Source: Linepithema humile
Lineage: Eukaryota; Arthropoda; Insecta; Hymenoptera; Formicidae
Direction of reading: 5' to 3'
DNA length: 64,000 nt
NCBI RefSeq assembly: GCF_040581485.1
Contig: NC_090130.1
Span: 10,230,001-10,294,000, forward strand
This document shows positions 44,501 through 55,970 of the stretch, in pieces; positions within the stretch are counted from its first letter, which is position 1, and the number at the start of each line of letters is the position of its first letter. The position numbers and the translations under genes were made by a program. The notes below the pieces were generated by a model. That model did no database searches and was not told the origin of the DNA. It saw only the letters and a list, made by a program, of their open reading frames with translations.

Positions 44501-44810
44501 CTGTAATTATTACTGAAAATATCGATGATGCTGATCCCTGATAGTATATAGTATATATAGTATAGTCTATGTAATATATAGAATCTATTATATATAGTAT
44601 AGTATACGTAAAATATAGTAAATATAGTTGTGGCGGCATACCGCCACGCCGCTGCACCGAAGCGGCATAGTACGCCGTGGCGCCACTACGCGCCGCAGGC
44701 CCTCAACCAAGCGCTAAGCCTACAGATACACCACCAGGTTGCGCAGGCAGTGTAAGGCTTTCTCACGATCGAGAATCGATCGACGCTGTATAAAAGAGCG
44801 TCAACGCAAG
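44501..44810. other. TATAG tract and GC-rich non-coding segment
   Basis: 44,540-44,620 is a TATATAGTATA tract. 44,630-44,720 is unusually GC-rich with a GTGGCGGCATACCGCCAC hairpin. No RNA gene recognised. Confidence 0.4.
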
Positions 44811-44989
44811 CATGATATAAATACAAGGGTATGCTCATCCCGTGGACGAAAATTAGAACCGTACTGCGCATCGCAGCCTGCATCTTGACTACGTCACATT
44901 CGTGCAGACTCGATACTTTTCGAAGCGTTTCGACTCGATAAAATATGGCTGCCCGCTGTTGAAAGCATGGCATTATTCTGAGATTGAGA

Positions 44990-47900
44990 ACGCGTGGATA
45001 TTTGACAGTGTTAATTTTTCAATAACACTGAGTGCTTGTGCAATAAAAAGTTGCACTAATTCATTCCAAAAAACGGCTGCAATGAAAGGCCAGAGGATGA
45101 AATATTTTACGTTTCCAAAAGACACGGAATTTGCTGAAGCGTGGCGTAAAGTATGCAGAAATGGAATAAATGTGACGAATGGTAAGATGACTTTGACATT
45201 AACATATTAATTAATTGCTCAATTGTTCACATTGATTTATGAATATATGTATTTCTTTATTTAACAGTCATGTAGCATAACATTTAAAAACATAGAAATT
45301 ATGACGTTTTAATGTTTTTAAAACAAAGTTGTATCGTGAGAGATGTGCGTAAAATATTTATACTTTTATAGTTTTATAGTATGCACATTTATTTTTATAA
45401 TGAAAGTATAACAAAGATTTGTGTGACATAGCTAAGAAGTAATCAAGACATTTAGTGGAACTTTTAGTAAGAGATAGGCAAAGTCAAGAATGCATATATT
45501 TAATACGAGTATTTATATAATGTTCTTATCTATATACTTGCTTGCATGAAGTTCATTTTGAATTGAATCTCGAGCTAAAATAACTATAATTTCTGTAAAT
45601 ATAACATACATTTTATTGTTTTACAGCGAGGATATGTTCGAAACATTTTGAATCCTGGTGTTATAAACCAGCGCAACAAGTTGCCTTAAAGTATTCACCT
45701 TTAAGAAGACGGAAAATACGAGCGGACGCAATCCCCACACTGCATTTGTGTTTGGAATCGCATATGACTGTAGAGTTACACGAGCCAACACAATCCGACG
45801 ATGCACGAAAAGCAACTCTCGAAGCAATACAGGAGGGTATTGATAATATTGAACCGACAAGTTCACAAACGGTATTGGAAGACAGTGCTGATGTGGCATT
45901 TAAAGCTCCTCACGCAGAAGCGGGTAGTGCTAGTTATGCACAACAATCGAAGACAATTCCAAATCCAGTATCCGAGAGTACTGCTGAAGAAGCAACATTA
46001 GCTTCTGCTATTGACTATCCTATGATAATGTAAGTGCAAAGTATCTACTTATTTGACATTACATTAAAGTCTATTAATTTAATAATAATTTAGAATACAG
46101 TAATAACAATATTTAATTTTTTTATTGAAAAATGTTGATTTTTGTTTTTATTTTTACGTTACCCCTAAATATTAATTTAATACTTTGGTTTAATATTAAT
46201 TCTTTTAAAAAGTTTAATATTAATTAACACTTTTTGTTAATTTATTATAAAATATAGTTCACATACTTACAGAGAAAATCTGCAAATAGAAATTGCAAAA
46301 ATGAAGAAGGCATTAACGCAGTCCAATAAGGAGAAAAAGAAAAAGGAAAAACAAAATATGGAGCAGCATACACGGGACGTTCTCAGCTAAGTTTTTACAC
46401 CGGGGCAGATCACAGTTTTGATGAATCCAACAAAAAAACGTGTGGTTTGGTCATCTGAAGATATTGCAAACGCAATATCGTTACGGTGTGTAAGCCCAAA
46501 AGCGTACCGGTACTTGCGGAATGTGATGAAAATTCCGCTCCCTGGCCTATCAACACTCCGCAGGTGGGCAAATGGAATTAATATAAATCAGGGTGTACTA
46601 TTTCCTATCTTGGATTGCATGAACATTAAAGGTAGAAGCATGAAAGCACGAGAGAAATTGGTAGTACTAGCTTTTGATGAAATTCATCTGAATAACAAAA
46701 TAGCTATTGACTTAAAAACAGAACAAGTCGTTGGACCGCACAAGACTTGTCAGTGCGTGATGGTTAGGAGTCTCTTTTCTAACTGGAAGCAACCAATATA
46801 TTACTGTTATGATCAGTCTATGACTAGAGAAATTATAGTTAATATCATAGCACGTTTGCATGCCATACATTATATAGTTGTTGCAATTATAAGTGACATG
46901 GGTCCCAGTAATATGGCGTTATGGACTGAACTGGATGTCGGGATTGCACCTAAAAAGACCTATTTTGAGCATCCTTCCAACTTCGATTACAAAATATTTG
47001 TATTTGCAGATGCACCGCATCTATTAAAACTACTAAGGAACCATTTTCTCGACCAAGGATTCAGCAGAGAGGGACAATTAATTCAAAAGAAACCCATCCA
47101 GAAACTTTTAACGATCAACGTTAAGGATTTCAAAGTGGCGTTTGCAATATCGCAGTATCACTTGGACATACAGGGATCCGAACGACAGAAAGTTCTTCCC
47201 GCTGCGCAATTGCTGTCTAATAAAACGTCTGCTGCGCTGGAATGGTGTGGCCAAAAAGGGTTCTTAGGTGACACATTCTGGAAAGAAACGGCACGCTTCG
47301 TCAAATTAACCAACGACTGGTTTGACGTCTTGAACTCCACTAACATGTATGGCAATCACGAAGGAAAAAATGCATACGGCACTAATTTGGAAAAGCAAAA
47401 TAAAATTCTAGATGACATGACGGGTCTAATGATGACAATGAAAGTTGGCAAACACGAGAAGCTAGTACAATTTCAAAAAGGCATAATTGTAACTAATGCT
47501 TCGTTGCGACAACTCTTGATTTATTTAAAAGAAAAATATTCTGATGAAGAGTTTCAAATGAAATACATCCTTACGAACCGTTTAAATCAGGATCTGTTGG
47601 AGAATTTTTTTTCTTTTATAAGGGCTACGGGGGGAGCGTACGATCACCCAACGGCGCTCGATTTCAAATTTCGCCTAAAAAGATACATTTTGGGTAAACA
47701 CTCATCTAATCTTTTTTGCTCAACTTCGAACACAACGGAAATAGAACCAAATGTATCTTGCCTTGTATCCCCGCTTAACAATGACAGTTTGTCCAACATT
47801 TCAAGCAGTATGCTGTCGCCATACGTTCAAGAGGAAGAAGCAACAAATTATGCGGAAGAAGTATTTGCAAATTACGGTGATACTGATGGCGACAAAGATC

Positions 47901-48421
47901 ATCCCGTTAGCGATTTGTCGTCATTCGTGATTTCTTCGGAGGAAGAGCAACTTTTAAAATCACTCGACGAATTAGATGTCATAGATACAATCGAAGATGA
48001 AGGTTTAAAGTACGTGGCTGGCTACGTAGCGTATCGATTTAAAAATAAGTATCCAAACTTAGGAACCGAAACCTCTCTCTTGCCAGCTGTCGACGACGTG
48101 GACTGGCTGCAATTTGTTTCGCGAGGGAATTGCCTCTATCCATGCAAAGAACTTCTGCAAACTGCGCGTATTATGAATGCAGAATTTACACGGTACCATG
48201 GATCCAATCTGTGTAAAGATGCATTTATTTTTAAGACATTGGCAACAAAAGTTCAGACATTAATCCATCCAACAAAAATACCCGAAGAGGTGATACTGTG
48301 TTTAGTGCGTACGCGAACATTTATTCGAGTACGAGAAATAAATCGAGCAATAGCTATAAAAAATCGAATGAGAAATATAAAAAAAAAATTGTCAAAATTT
48401 GTTAATAAAAAAATTGATTAG
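44990..48421 (+). CDS. THAP-domain P-type transposase, one nonsense codon
   Basis: Exons: about 44,990-45,181 (start not settled; no ATG before the first cysteines), 45,627-46,029 and 46,273-48,421, with GT-AG junctions in agreeing phase. THAP domain: CAIKSCTNSF, MKYFTFPKDTEFAEAWRKVC, then CSKHF across the first intron. A lysine-rich helix follows, with TAA at 46,388-46,390 in RDVLS. After it the frame is open for 668 codons. HTH-like region PLPGLSTLRRWANG; catalytic aspartates in LAFDEIHLN and IISDMGPSN; glutamate in QDLLENFFSFIR. The layout is that of P element/THAP9 transposases. The rest is so well preserved that decay must be recent, or the TAA is an assembly or editing matter. Confidence 0.85.
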
Positions 48422-48595
48422 TATTTGCACACAATTTTACACCTTCATGTTTTTTTATTTGTAATCACCATCATCCTCTCCAAATTTTTCAAAATTTTCC
48501 TAAATTATACGAAAGTTTTTATACTTAAGAGGATTAAATTAACATAATAAACATATTAATGTAACGTTTGAAACTTAAGGTAAAGCCAAAGTGAT

Positions 48596-48910
48596 TGTTT
48601 CAAATTCTATGTTTGTGATTTTTATTTATAGGTAAATAATAACAAATATTGTTGTTTACATTGAAAAGTAATTTTGTTTATAAGTAAATAATAACAAATA
48701 TTGCTGTTTACATTGAAAAGTAATAAAAGACGAAATTTTAATCAAAATATATATTTTAAAATTGTTCCGTATTTTAAAGAGTTTACATATAAATGTTTAA
48801 ATGGGGAAAAAGAAAACTTTGTTTATACATTACATACAATCGTATGTAGAAAGTTTTATTTTTTTCCCATTTGTTATACATTTACATATAAACTCTTTAA
48901 AATACTGATC
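48596..48910. repeat. Direct repeat and hairpin in P element 3' part
   Basis: GTAAATAATAACAAATATTG occurs twice (about 48,632 and 48,684). 48,768-48,908 is a hairpin with TATTTTAAAGAGTTTACATA at one end and its complement at the other. Confidence 0.7.
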
Positions 48911-49210
48911 GACTCGAAAATATATATATATGTTGATGAAAATTTTGTCCATTATTACTGTTCAATATAAATACCAATTATTTTTATTTTTTATTTATAA
49001 ATAAAAATTACAAAAATTAACAAATATCTCAAGATATAAACTTCTTCATAATTTTAATATTAAATTGCGCAAAATTTATTAATATTATTAAACTAATGTT
49101 GTTAAAAGATTCAAATTTGCCGCTTAATGATGACGTAGTCAAGATGCAATTCTCATTGGCTGGCTGCCATTAGGATGCGCAAGAGCATACCCTTGTATTT
49201 ATATCATGGA

Positions 49211-49308
49211 CCCATGTAGCACAAAACATCCTGGAGACATCTTAGGGATATCTCGATGTCCTGAGGATAAGTCTAGGATGTCCCCAGAATATTTTGTGCT
49301 ATCTGGGG
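49211..49308. repeat. Palindromic MITE, TAGCACAAAA ends
   Basis: The left CATGTAGCACAAAACATCCT and the right CCCAGAATATTTTGTGCTAT are inverted. It starts three bases after the P element end, so P probably jumped next to or into it. Confidence 0.65.
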
Positions 49309-49971
49309 AGACACAATAAAATAACAGAATGAATTGCTAGATTTTTATTTGCTATTTTCGTAACAAATGTGTATAGATTTTTGTGATTCTAGAAGAGTTC
49401 AAAAAGGTCTCCCAAGCAATTTATAATATGATAATATAATCTTTTTGTATAATAAAAAGTAAGTATTATCTTAACCTCTGCAAATATTTTAATAGTTAAA
49501 ACGGACTGTTGTTTTCCGTCAACATAAATCAAACTCGTGTACCTTTTGTGCTGACCACCATTTCAATCGCTCGATAAGATATGAACAAAAACTGACTGAT
49601 ATCAAGAGGCTTCTGGCCTTAAAGTAACTCCATTACTAACTTTTTTCTCATAGGCGACTCGCCTGCATGCATATACAGGTTTTTGAAAAAACTTTAGTAA
49701 TTGAAATCGTTAGAGCACGAATGACCCATGAGTTCGTTTTGAGGGTTAAATAATGGCAACTTTATACAGTTTCGTCCTTTTCTACCGTTTGATTATGTTT
49801 TCGGCGTACAAAAACTAGACGTACTAATGTTTAACATTTGAATGCGTTCTCACACATTTGCGTTATCAAGTCCTTATTAAAATACCGTACACTGAGGAAG
49901 GCCAAAAACAATGACCAAAACGTCTGTACTTTTAATTTTAATAACTGAGCACGTAAAAAATCCAGCTCTGG
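49309..49971. other. Non-coding spacer
   Basis: No coding frame or repeat recognised. Confidence 0.4.
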
Positions 49972-50894
49972 CTATATAGTTGCCCCCCCCCCCCCTAACG
50001 CAAATCGTAAAAACATTTATACACTACGCGTCAAAATTAAGGGATAGAAAATTTCGGGTTGATTTTTGGGTGTTTTTTGAGCGGCTGTATCTCCGCGAAG
50101 ATGAACGAAAAAAATATTTTTTTAAAAGCGTTTTAAAGCTTGAATCTTCTAGTTTCTGAATCTTCGAAGAAAACTCCCGTATCATCATTTTTAACTGAGT
50201 TATGCTTCATTGAACCAATCCGGAAATAAAAAAAAATTTTCCCAAATTGGGCAACGTGCATAGACTAGAAAATTTTTTTTTGTCAAAAATTGATTCCACG
50301 ACGTTAAAGCTCACACAATTCTCAACAATTTGCTTTTTTAGAGAATGCTGTGCGATTTTTTTTTTTGACCGAGTTATTGGCGGTTAAAGCAAAATTGGTA
50401 CCTTCAACTTTAAACATCCGTAGCTCCGGAACAAATTGTCGTACGACATTCACCATGAGCTTTTTGGAAAGTTCAAAGTCTCCCCTATAAGACGCTCTCT
50501 TCAGAATTTCGATCTGACATTTTTTTATTTCGATATATCGATTGTAAAAGCGTGTTAAAAATCGCATTTTTCTCTTTTTTTATTCACCTGGGCGGCACTT
50601 CGTGAAAAATGATTGAAACCTCTTAGTGTCCACGTTTTTTTTTAGTTAAAGATATGCCCAGTAACCACGCAAAATCCCGAGAGCGCTGGACTTTTTTTTC
50701 CTAGTGTTCTGAAGCTCGTAAGTTACGTTAACGTACGAAAATGACTAAAAATCCTTTATTTTGCCCCAAAAATGCCAATAATGCAAAAATTCGAAACATT
50801 TTCCATCTGATCATTGATCCTTGCTTGGTTATTTCCACATAAGAAGTCAAATTTCCGATATAATTCTCAATACAATAACACGGTAGATTACCGT

Positions 50895-50962
50895 CGGCAT
50901 TAGCGTTAACCAAACGCACGCACACACATGCAAACGCACGCCCACGCACACACGCGCATTCA
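50895..50962. repeat. CACG-rich microsatellite
   Basis: Imperfect CACA/CACG tract. Confidence 0.6.
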
Positions 50963-51175
50963 TTCATTCAACAAACATACACGTGCTGTTTTTTGTGGAG
51001 AGAAAATATAGACAAATATAGATTGAATAAAACTGGAAAAAACCGAATCTCGGTGTCAAAAAATGTGAAAAAATTATGCAATTGTTCAAAAAAGAACAAA
51101 CACTGAATAATTTCTGAGCTTGATCAAGAAACGGCATGGCTGCCCGCTCTCGAGGCTTAAGACAAAGATGCATAA

Positions 51176-51315
51176 CGGCCTATCCAGATAAACTTGTTAT
51201 AATCGCATAAACATATGATAACATTTGGTCCATAAGCAGATACATAAGGATATGGACCAATCAATTTCCTTATGCATATCTTTATGCGATTATGCAAGTT
51301 TGTCTGGATAGGCCC
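51176..51315. mobile_element. PIF/Harbinger-type MITE, 140 bp
   Basis: Ends CGGCCTATCCAGATAAACTT and (inverse) GGGCCTATCCAGACAAACTT. TAA lies on both sides (51,173-51,175 and 51,316-51,318), the 3-bp duplication typical of Harbinger. Confidence 0.75.
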
Positions 51316-51353
51316 TAACCAATGATTTTGTGAATAAGTGCAATGACAACATA

Positions 51354-51476
51354 AGAAACATGTAAGTAAAACTTAATTAGTAAACAAATTAACTAATTAC
51401 AGTATGGTATTCTCGAAAGCGTAAGATTGATTAGCCAATTTGTTTACTGCTTAAATTTTACTACTAACGTTTCTTT
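51354..51476. repeat. Short palindrome
   Basis: TAGTAAACAAATTAACTAAT and ATTAGCCAATTTGTTTACTG are inverted, with GTAAAAC/TTTTAC outside. Probably a small MITE. Confidence 0.55.
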
Positions 51477-51570
51477 AAGCGCCATAGCCCTGAGTATTTA
51501 CATAAAATACTTCAGTGATTTCTTTTGTTTCAGCAGTTGACTATCATATTTCAGTCTTGATGATGGTGAA

Positions 51571-51832
51571 ATTAACACCATTGAAATATATACCATACTG
51601 GAAGGCGCACAGGCTACCCCCTCCATTCGACAAAACGGTCAGACAAAGCAGTGACTCGGTACCGGATTTCTCTTTCTATCTCGTCTACTCTCGACTAATA
51701 GTAGCTGTGAACACGTGACCGAGACTGTTGGTTAGATAGAGAGATCCGGGTCCGAACAGCTATCTCCATCTGACCGGTCGAGAACAAAGGCGTGCTCGTT
51801 CCAGTATGGTATATATTTCAATGATTAACACT
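51571..51832. repeat. Palindromic MITE, about 260 bp
   Basis: CATTGAAATATATACCATAC (left) returns inverted at 51,801-51,824; the inner part is GC-richer and not coding. Confidence 0.65.
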
Positions 51833-52278
51833 AATGTAAACGCACTTTGAAGATTTATCCGCCATTTTCTAGCAGGAAGTAACTAAAACGCATGCACACC
51901 CGCTCTGTGCTCCGTACCCGCCATATTCAAATAAAAATTATTTATTTTGCGTTTTAAACAAAAACAAAATGTTGGAATTATAAATTTAACCGATTATTAA
52001 TAATGTACAAACAACGTACAAACGATTAAGCACGATAAATTTATAAATTATAGTATACGTGACGTAATTGCGACATAGGGGGGGCTAACTATCATTGGCA
52101 CTGTTACGAAAACTTTGTAATTTTTTTTTAAATTAACGAAAAATGTACAAATGATAAAAATCATAGTACATCCATGTACAAACAATGTACAATCCGAATA
52201 TATAAATGTTTTTACGATTTGCGTTAGGAGGGGGGCTAACTATATAGACCTTGTAATTGATTAAGGGCCACTTTTTCC

Positions 52279-52596
52279 CAAGATCTATAGAAAGAAGGTT
52301 ACCTCAGTAAAACCGATTGCGGGCGAGGGACGATGAAGTAAGGGGGGAGCTAGAAACAGCTTGATGGCGAGAAGCGATGAAGGAAGAAGGGAGGTAGAAA
52401 CAGCTTGATGGCGAGGGGCGATGAAGGAAGGGGAGAGCATGATGATCTCATCGACAAACAGTAGCTGTCTGAGATAGCTTCTGTTCGCCGATGAGATCAT
52501 CATTGCCCCTTTTGCCGCTCGCCCCTCTCTGCATTTCCCCCCTCTTGCCGCTCGTCCCTCTTTGCGCATGAGGTAACCTTCTCTCTATAGATCTTG
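52279..52596. mobile_element. 9-bp-TSD MITE, left arm copy
   Basis: 318 bp from CAAGATCTATAG to CTATAGATCTTG. ACTTTTTCC at 52,270-52,278 and 52,597-52,605 is a perfect 9-bp duplication. Confidence 0.9.
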
Positions 52597-52762
52597 ACTT
52601 TTTCCAACGTCGGCTAACTTTAACCGACTGGTAACTTTTCAGAATAGCCAACTTAAAACTGAAACTTGTATATACATATACATATACAAGTTTCGAGTTT
52701 TTTAAGTTGGCTATTCTGCAAAAGCTACCAATCGGTTAAAATTAACTGACGTTGGAAAAAGT

Positions 52763-53074
52763 CAAGATCTATAGAGAGAAGATTACCTCGGTAAAACCGG
52801 TTAAGGGACGATGAAGTAAGGGGGGAGCTAGAAACAGCTTGATGGCGAGAAGCGATGAAGGAAGAAGGGAGGTAGAAACAGCTTGATGGCGAGGGGCGAT
52901 GAAGGAAGGGGAGAGCATGATGATCTCATCGACAAACAGTAGCTGTCTGAGATAGCTTCTGTTCGCCGATGAGATCATCATTGCCCCTTTTGCCGCTCGC
53001 CCCTCTCTGCATTTCCCCCCTCTTGCCGCTCGTCCCTCTTTGCGCATGAGGTAACCTTCTCTCTATAGATCTTG
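52763..53074. mobile_element. 9-bp-TSD MITE, right arm copy
   Basis: 312 bp, same family and same orientation as the left copy. GGAAAAAGT at 52,754-52,762 and 53,075-53,083 is a perfect 9-bp duplication and is the reverse complement of the left copy's duplication. Confidence 0.9.
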
Positions 53075-53091
53075 GGAAAAAGTGGCCCTAA

Positions 53092-53851
53092 GAGGATGCT
53101 GGAGTTACCGACCGGATATTATATTTTTTTGAACAAAAATATCTTTTTATTGGTTGCATAGAATTGTAAATCCTTTTGTAGGATTACAGTGTACACAAAA
53201 ACGAAATTCGGACTGCTCGACTTCATTCGGAAAAAAAAGGAATTAATAACAAAATTTATTTCTATTCATTAATTTCTATTCTGCTCTTAGGATAACATAT
53301 TGTATAGAGCTATCTATTTTCGTTTTTTATAAAAGTTTAACAGTTTTAAGACGCTGAATAAGAGCAGCCCGAATTGCGGACTGCAGAATAGAATGTTATA
53401 GAACGATTAAAATTGGGCTGAAAAGTCTAATGTAAAAGATAATTATGTCCGACTATTTTTACATACGTGTGCGTCCAATATCGGTATAACAAACGAAAAA
53501 ACAGCAATAAATTAACAGTTATGGAATAAGAAGATCAAAGGCCGCAGCAGGATCTTGATTGCTAAACAAAAATTATTTTTCTCTTTTCCCTTCTTTAATC
53601 AGAAATGAAAATTAACCGTTTCGATCGGCATTTCCGATCATCTTCAGTATAAATCTAATTCCGCGTGCTGGGATTCATTGGTGAGACATGAATTATCATT
53701 AGTACAAATTGGTCACCGGTAACATTATGAGGCTGTGCAAAGAACTGCTATATGAGAAATCAAAGTACCGATCATCTCAGATTCGAAAAGGAGACTGTTA
53801 AGCAATAAATTAGTTCCCGGATAATATCAGAGAGGCGCTATATAGTTCTCA
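53092..53851. other. Non-coding spacer
   Basis: No gene or repeat recognised. Confidence 0.4.
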
Positions 53852-55740
53852 CAAGGAAAGGGACCCAAGTGTCCCCCTCCGATTTTGACGAGCTTTAAAT
53901 ATGTTGTAAAGTAGTTCAAAATAAGAGACACGTATTTTTTTTTATGTGCTTTCTCGCACGTTTAGGGTTGAAACAACCCCTACAAGCTAAAACGGTTTTT
54001 TTGGTTTTGACTGAATATCGTCAAAACTGTAAGAGGTATCAAAAAATGTTTCGAATAAAAGTTGCATGGTCTTTTATGAGCTTTATAACCGCGTAAGTCG
54101 ATTTTTAAAAAAATTTATATTTTTTAATTTACCCTCACCCCTTTTTATTATTTTTTCGAATTTCAAAATTTTTGTAATGACAAAAGTTGTAGCATTTTTT
54201 ACGCTGAATTCAACCATATATGATTTTATTATGTTCCGAAATCGCATTTTTTTAAAATGAGTCATCAGTATCACATTATATGCGTCGCGCTGCATGACGC
54301 ATTGTTTATACCGCACTTGTGTTGTGCATAGTCGCAAAATAAATATAAAAATGACATGTTATTACATATTTAAAAAAGAACAGTTAACTAAAATTGTTGC
54401 TAAAGCATCCCTTTCACATTACACTCTTATAGATAATCGCTGCATTTCGTGCGCAGCGCGTTGTCATATACAAGTTTGCTATCAGCGCATATTACACTTT
54501 GAAGTTTTGCTTGTAGTGACCACGGGAAAATAATTTATGAAACGAAAACAGTGAATGAATTACAATCTATTCAACATATATCCACCCTGACTCTACCTTC
54601 TTGGCCCGACTTGACTGACAATGAAATAAAATATAAAATTTTGTACAGTTTACTGTTTTTCAATAATTTTAATATACTGCGATTCTACATACTATTACAT
54701 TCCACTAAATTACTATGATACTTATAAACTATAAGGTATATAAAATGTATATCATAAGTATAATTATAATATATACAATAAATAATTTTTTATATATATA
54801 TAAGCTTATTTATATATATTATAATTATACTTATAATATACATTTTATATACTTTATAGTTTAAAAGTAATGATAGTAATCATAGTAATTTAGTGGAATG
54901 TAATAGTATGTAGAATCGCAGTATATTAAAATTATTGAAAAACAGTAAACTGTACAAAATTTTATATTTTATTTCATTGTCAGTCAAGTCGGGCCAAGAA
55001 GGTAAAGTCAGGATAGATATATGTTGAATAGATTAATTCATTCACTGTTTTCGTTTCATAAATTATTTTCCCGTGGTCACTACAAGCAAAACTTCAAAGT
55101 GTAATATGCGCTGATAGCTAACTTGCATATGACAACGCGCTGCGCACGAAATGCAGCGATTATCTATAAGAGTGTAATGTGGAAGGGATGCTTTAGCAAC
55201 AATTTTAGTTAACTGTTCTTTTTCAAATATGTAATAACATGTCATTTTTATATTTATTTTGCGACTATGCACAACACAAGTGCGGTATAAACAATGCGTC
55301 ATGCAGCGCGACGCATATAATGTGATACTGATAACTCATTTTTAAAAGATGCGATTTCGGAACATAAAATCATATATGGTTGAATTCAGCGTAAAAAATG
55401 CTACAACTTTTGTCATTACAAAAATTTTGAAATTTGGAAAAATAATAAAAAGGGGTGAGGGTAAATTAAAAAATATAAATTTTTTTAAAAATCGACTTAC
55501 GCGGTTATAAAGCTCATAAAAGACCATGCAACTTTTATTTGAAACATTTTTTGATACCTCTTACAGTTTTGACGATATTCAGTCAAAACCAAAAAAACCG
55601 TTTTAGCTTGTAGGGGTTGTTTCAACCCTAAACGTGCGAGAAAGCACATAAAAAAAATACGTGTCTCTTATTTTGAACTACTTTACAACATATTTAAAGC
55701 TCGTCAAAATCGGAGGGGGACACTTAGGTCCCTTTCCTTG
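53852..55740. mobile_element. 1.9-kb foldback element, 3-bp duplication
   Basis: Two arms of about 930 bp are near-identical inverted copies: CAAGGAAAGGGACC at 53,852 and its complement ending at 55,740. The centre near 54,790 is AT-rich. TCA lies on both sides (53,849-53,851 and 55,741-55,743). Arms differ at scattered single bases (for example AAGTGTCC/TAAGTGTCC). Any short open frames appear once per arm, hence are not independent evidence of coding. A 3-bp duplication fits a CMC-type non-autonomous element, but the ends do not begin CAC. Confidence 0.85.
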
Positions 55741-55970
55741 TCAGTGCTATCTGTCATATACATCAGAATTTTTTAGGTTGTTTTAGATTTGTGTGCGTGT
55801 GTAGTTATGTGTGTGTATTATGTGCTAAGAAACCTGAGTGAAGATAGGTTGAAGGCACTCCAAAGGATAAAAAAAGTGTATGTATTATATATTAATTTTG
55901 CAAAATTTTTGCAACATTTTCATTATTTAATTACATACATTTATATTCTGTATTTTAACATTTAATTTCT

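Larger units (their letters stand above)
44811..49208 (+). mobile_element. P-superfamily transposon
   Basis: Inverted ends CATGATATAAATACAAGGGT at 44,811 and its complement ending at 49,208. Known P elements also begin CATGATGAAATA. GCATCTTGACTACGTCA is repeated inverted near the ends (about 44,879 and 49,122), like P subterminal repeats. The 8-bp flanks (AACGCAAG, GACCCATG) match at only five positions, so the duplication is not clean. It encodes a THAP transposase. Confidence 0.82.
49972..52247. repeat. 2.3-kb segment with 47-bp inverted ends
   Basis: CTATATAGTTGCCCCC...TAACGCAAATCGTAAAAACA at 49,972-50,021 returns inverted at 52,201-52,247. A third partial copy of GGGGGGGCTAACTAT is at 52,078. 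No flanking duplication and no transposase found. Contains other MITEs (below). Confidence 0.6.
52265..53088. mobile_element. Harbinger-type palindromic MITE with two insertions
   Basis: TAA flanks GGGCCACTTTTTCC at 52,262-52,264 and its inverse ending at 53,088 (TAA 53,089-53,091). The inner palindrome 52,606-52,753 (AACGTCGGCTAACTTTAACC against its complement) joins the arms. Both arms are interrupted at the same place by a 9-bp-TSD MITE. Confidence 0.82.

Noticed and set aside
44625..44790. GC-rich hairpin as a tRNA or other RNA gene
   Set aside because: No tRNA cloverleaf, A/B boxes or recognisable rRNA sequence could be made out.
38727..53047. Repeated 84-130-residue frames in the 9-bp-TSD MITEs
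   Set aside because: Purine/pyrimidine-biased palindromic DNA keeps frames open by chance; the frames vary between copies and have no domain.
54294..55302. Two near-identical 79-residue frames
   Set aside because: Mirror copies from the two arms of one foldback; not two genes.
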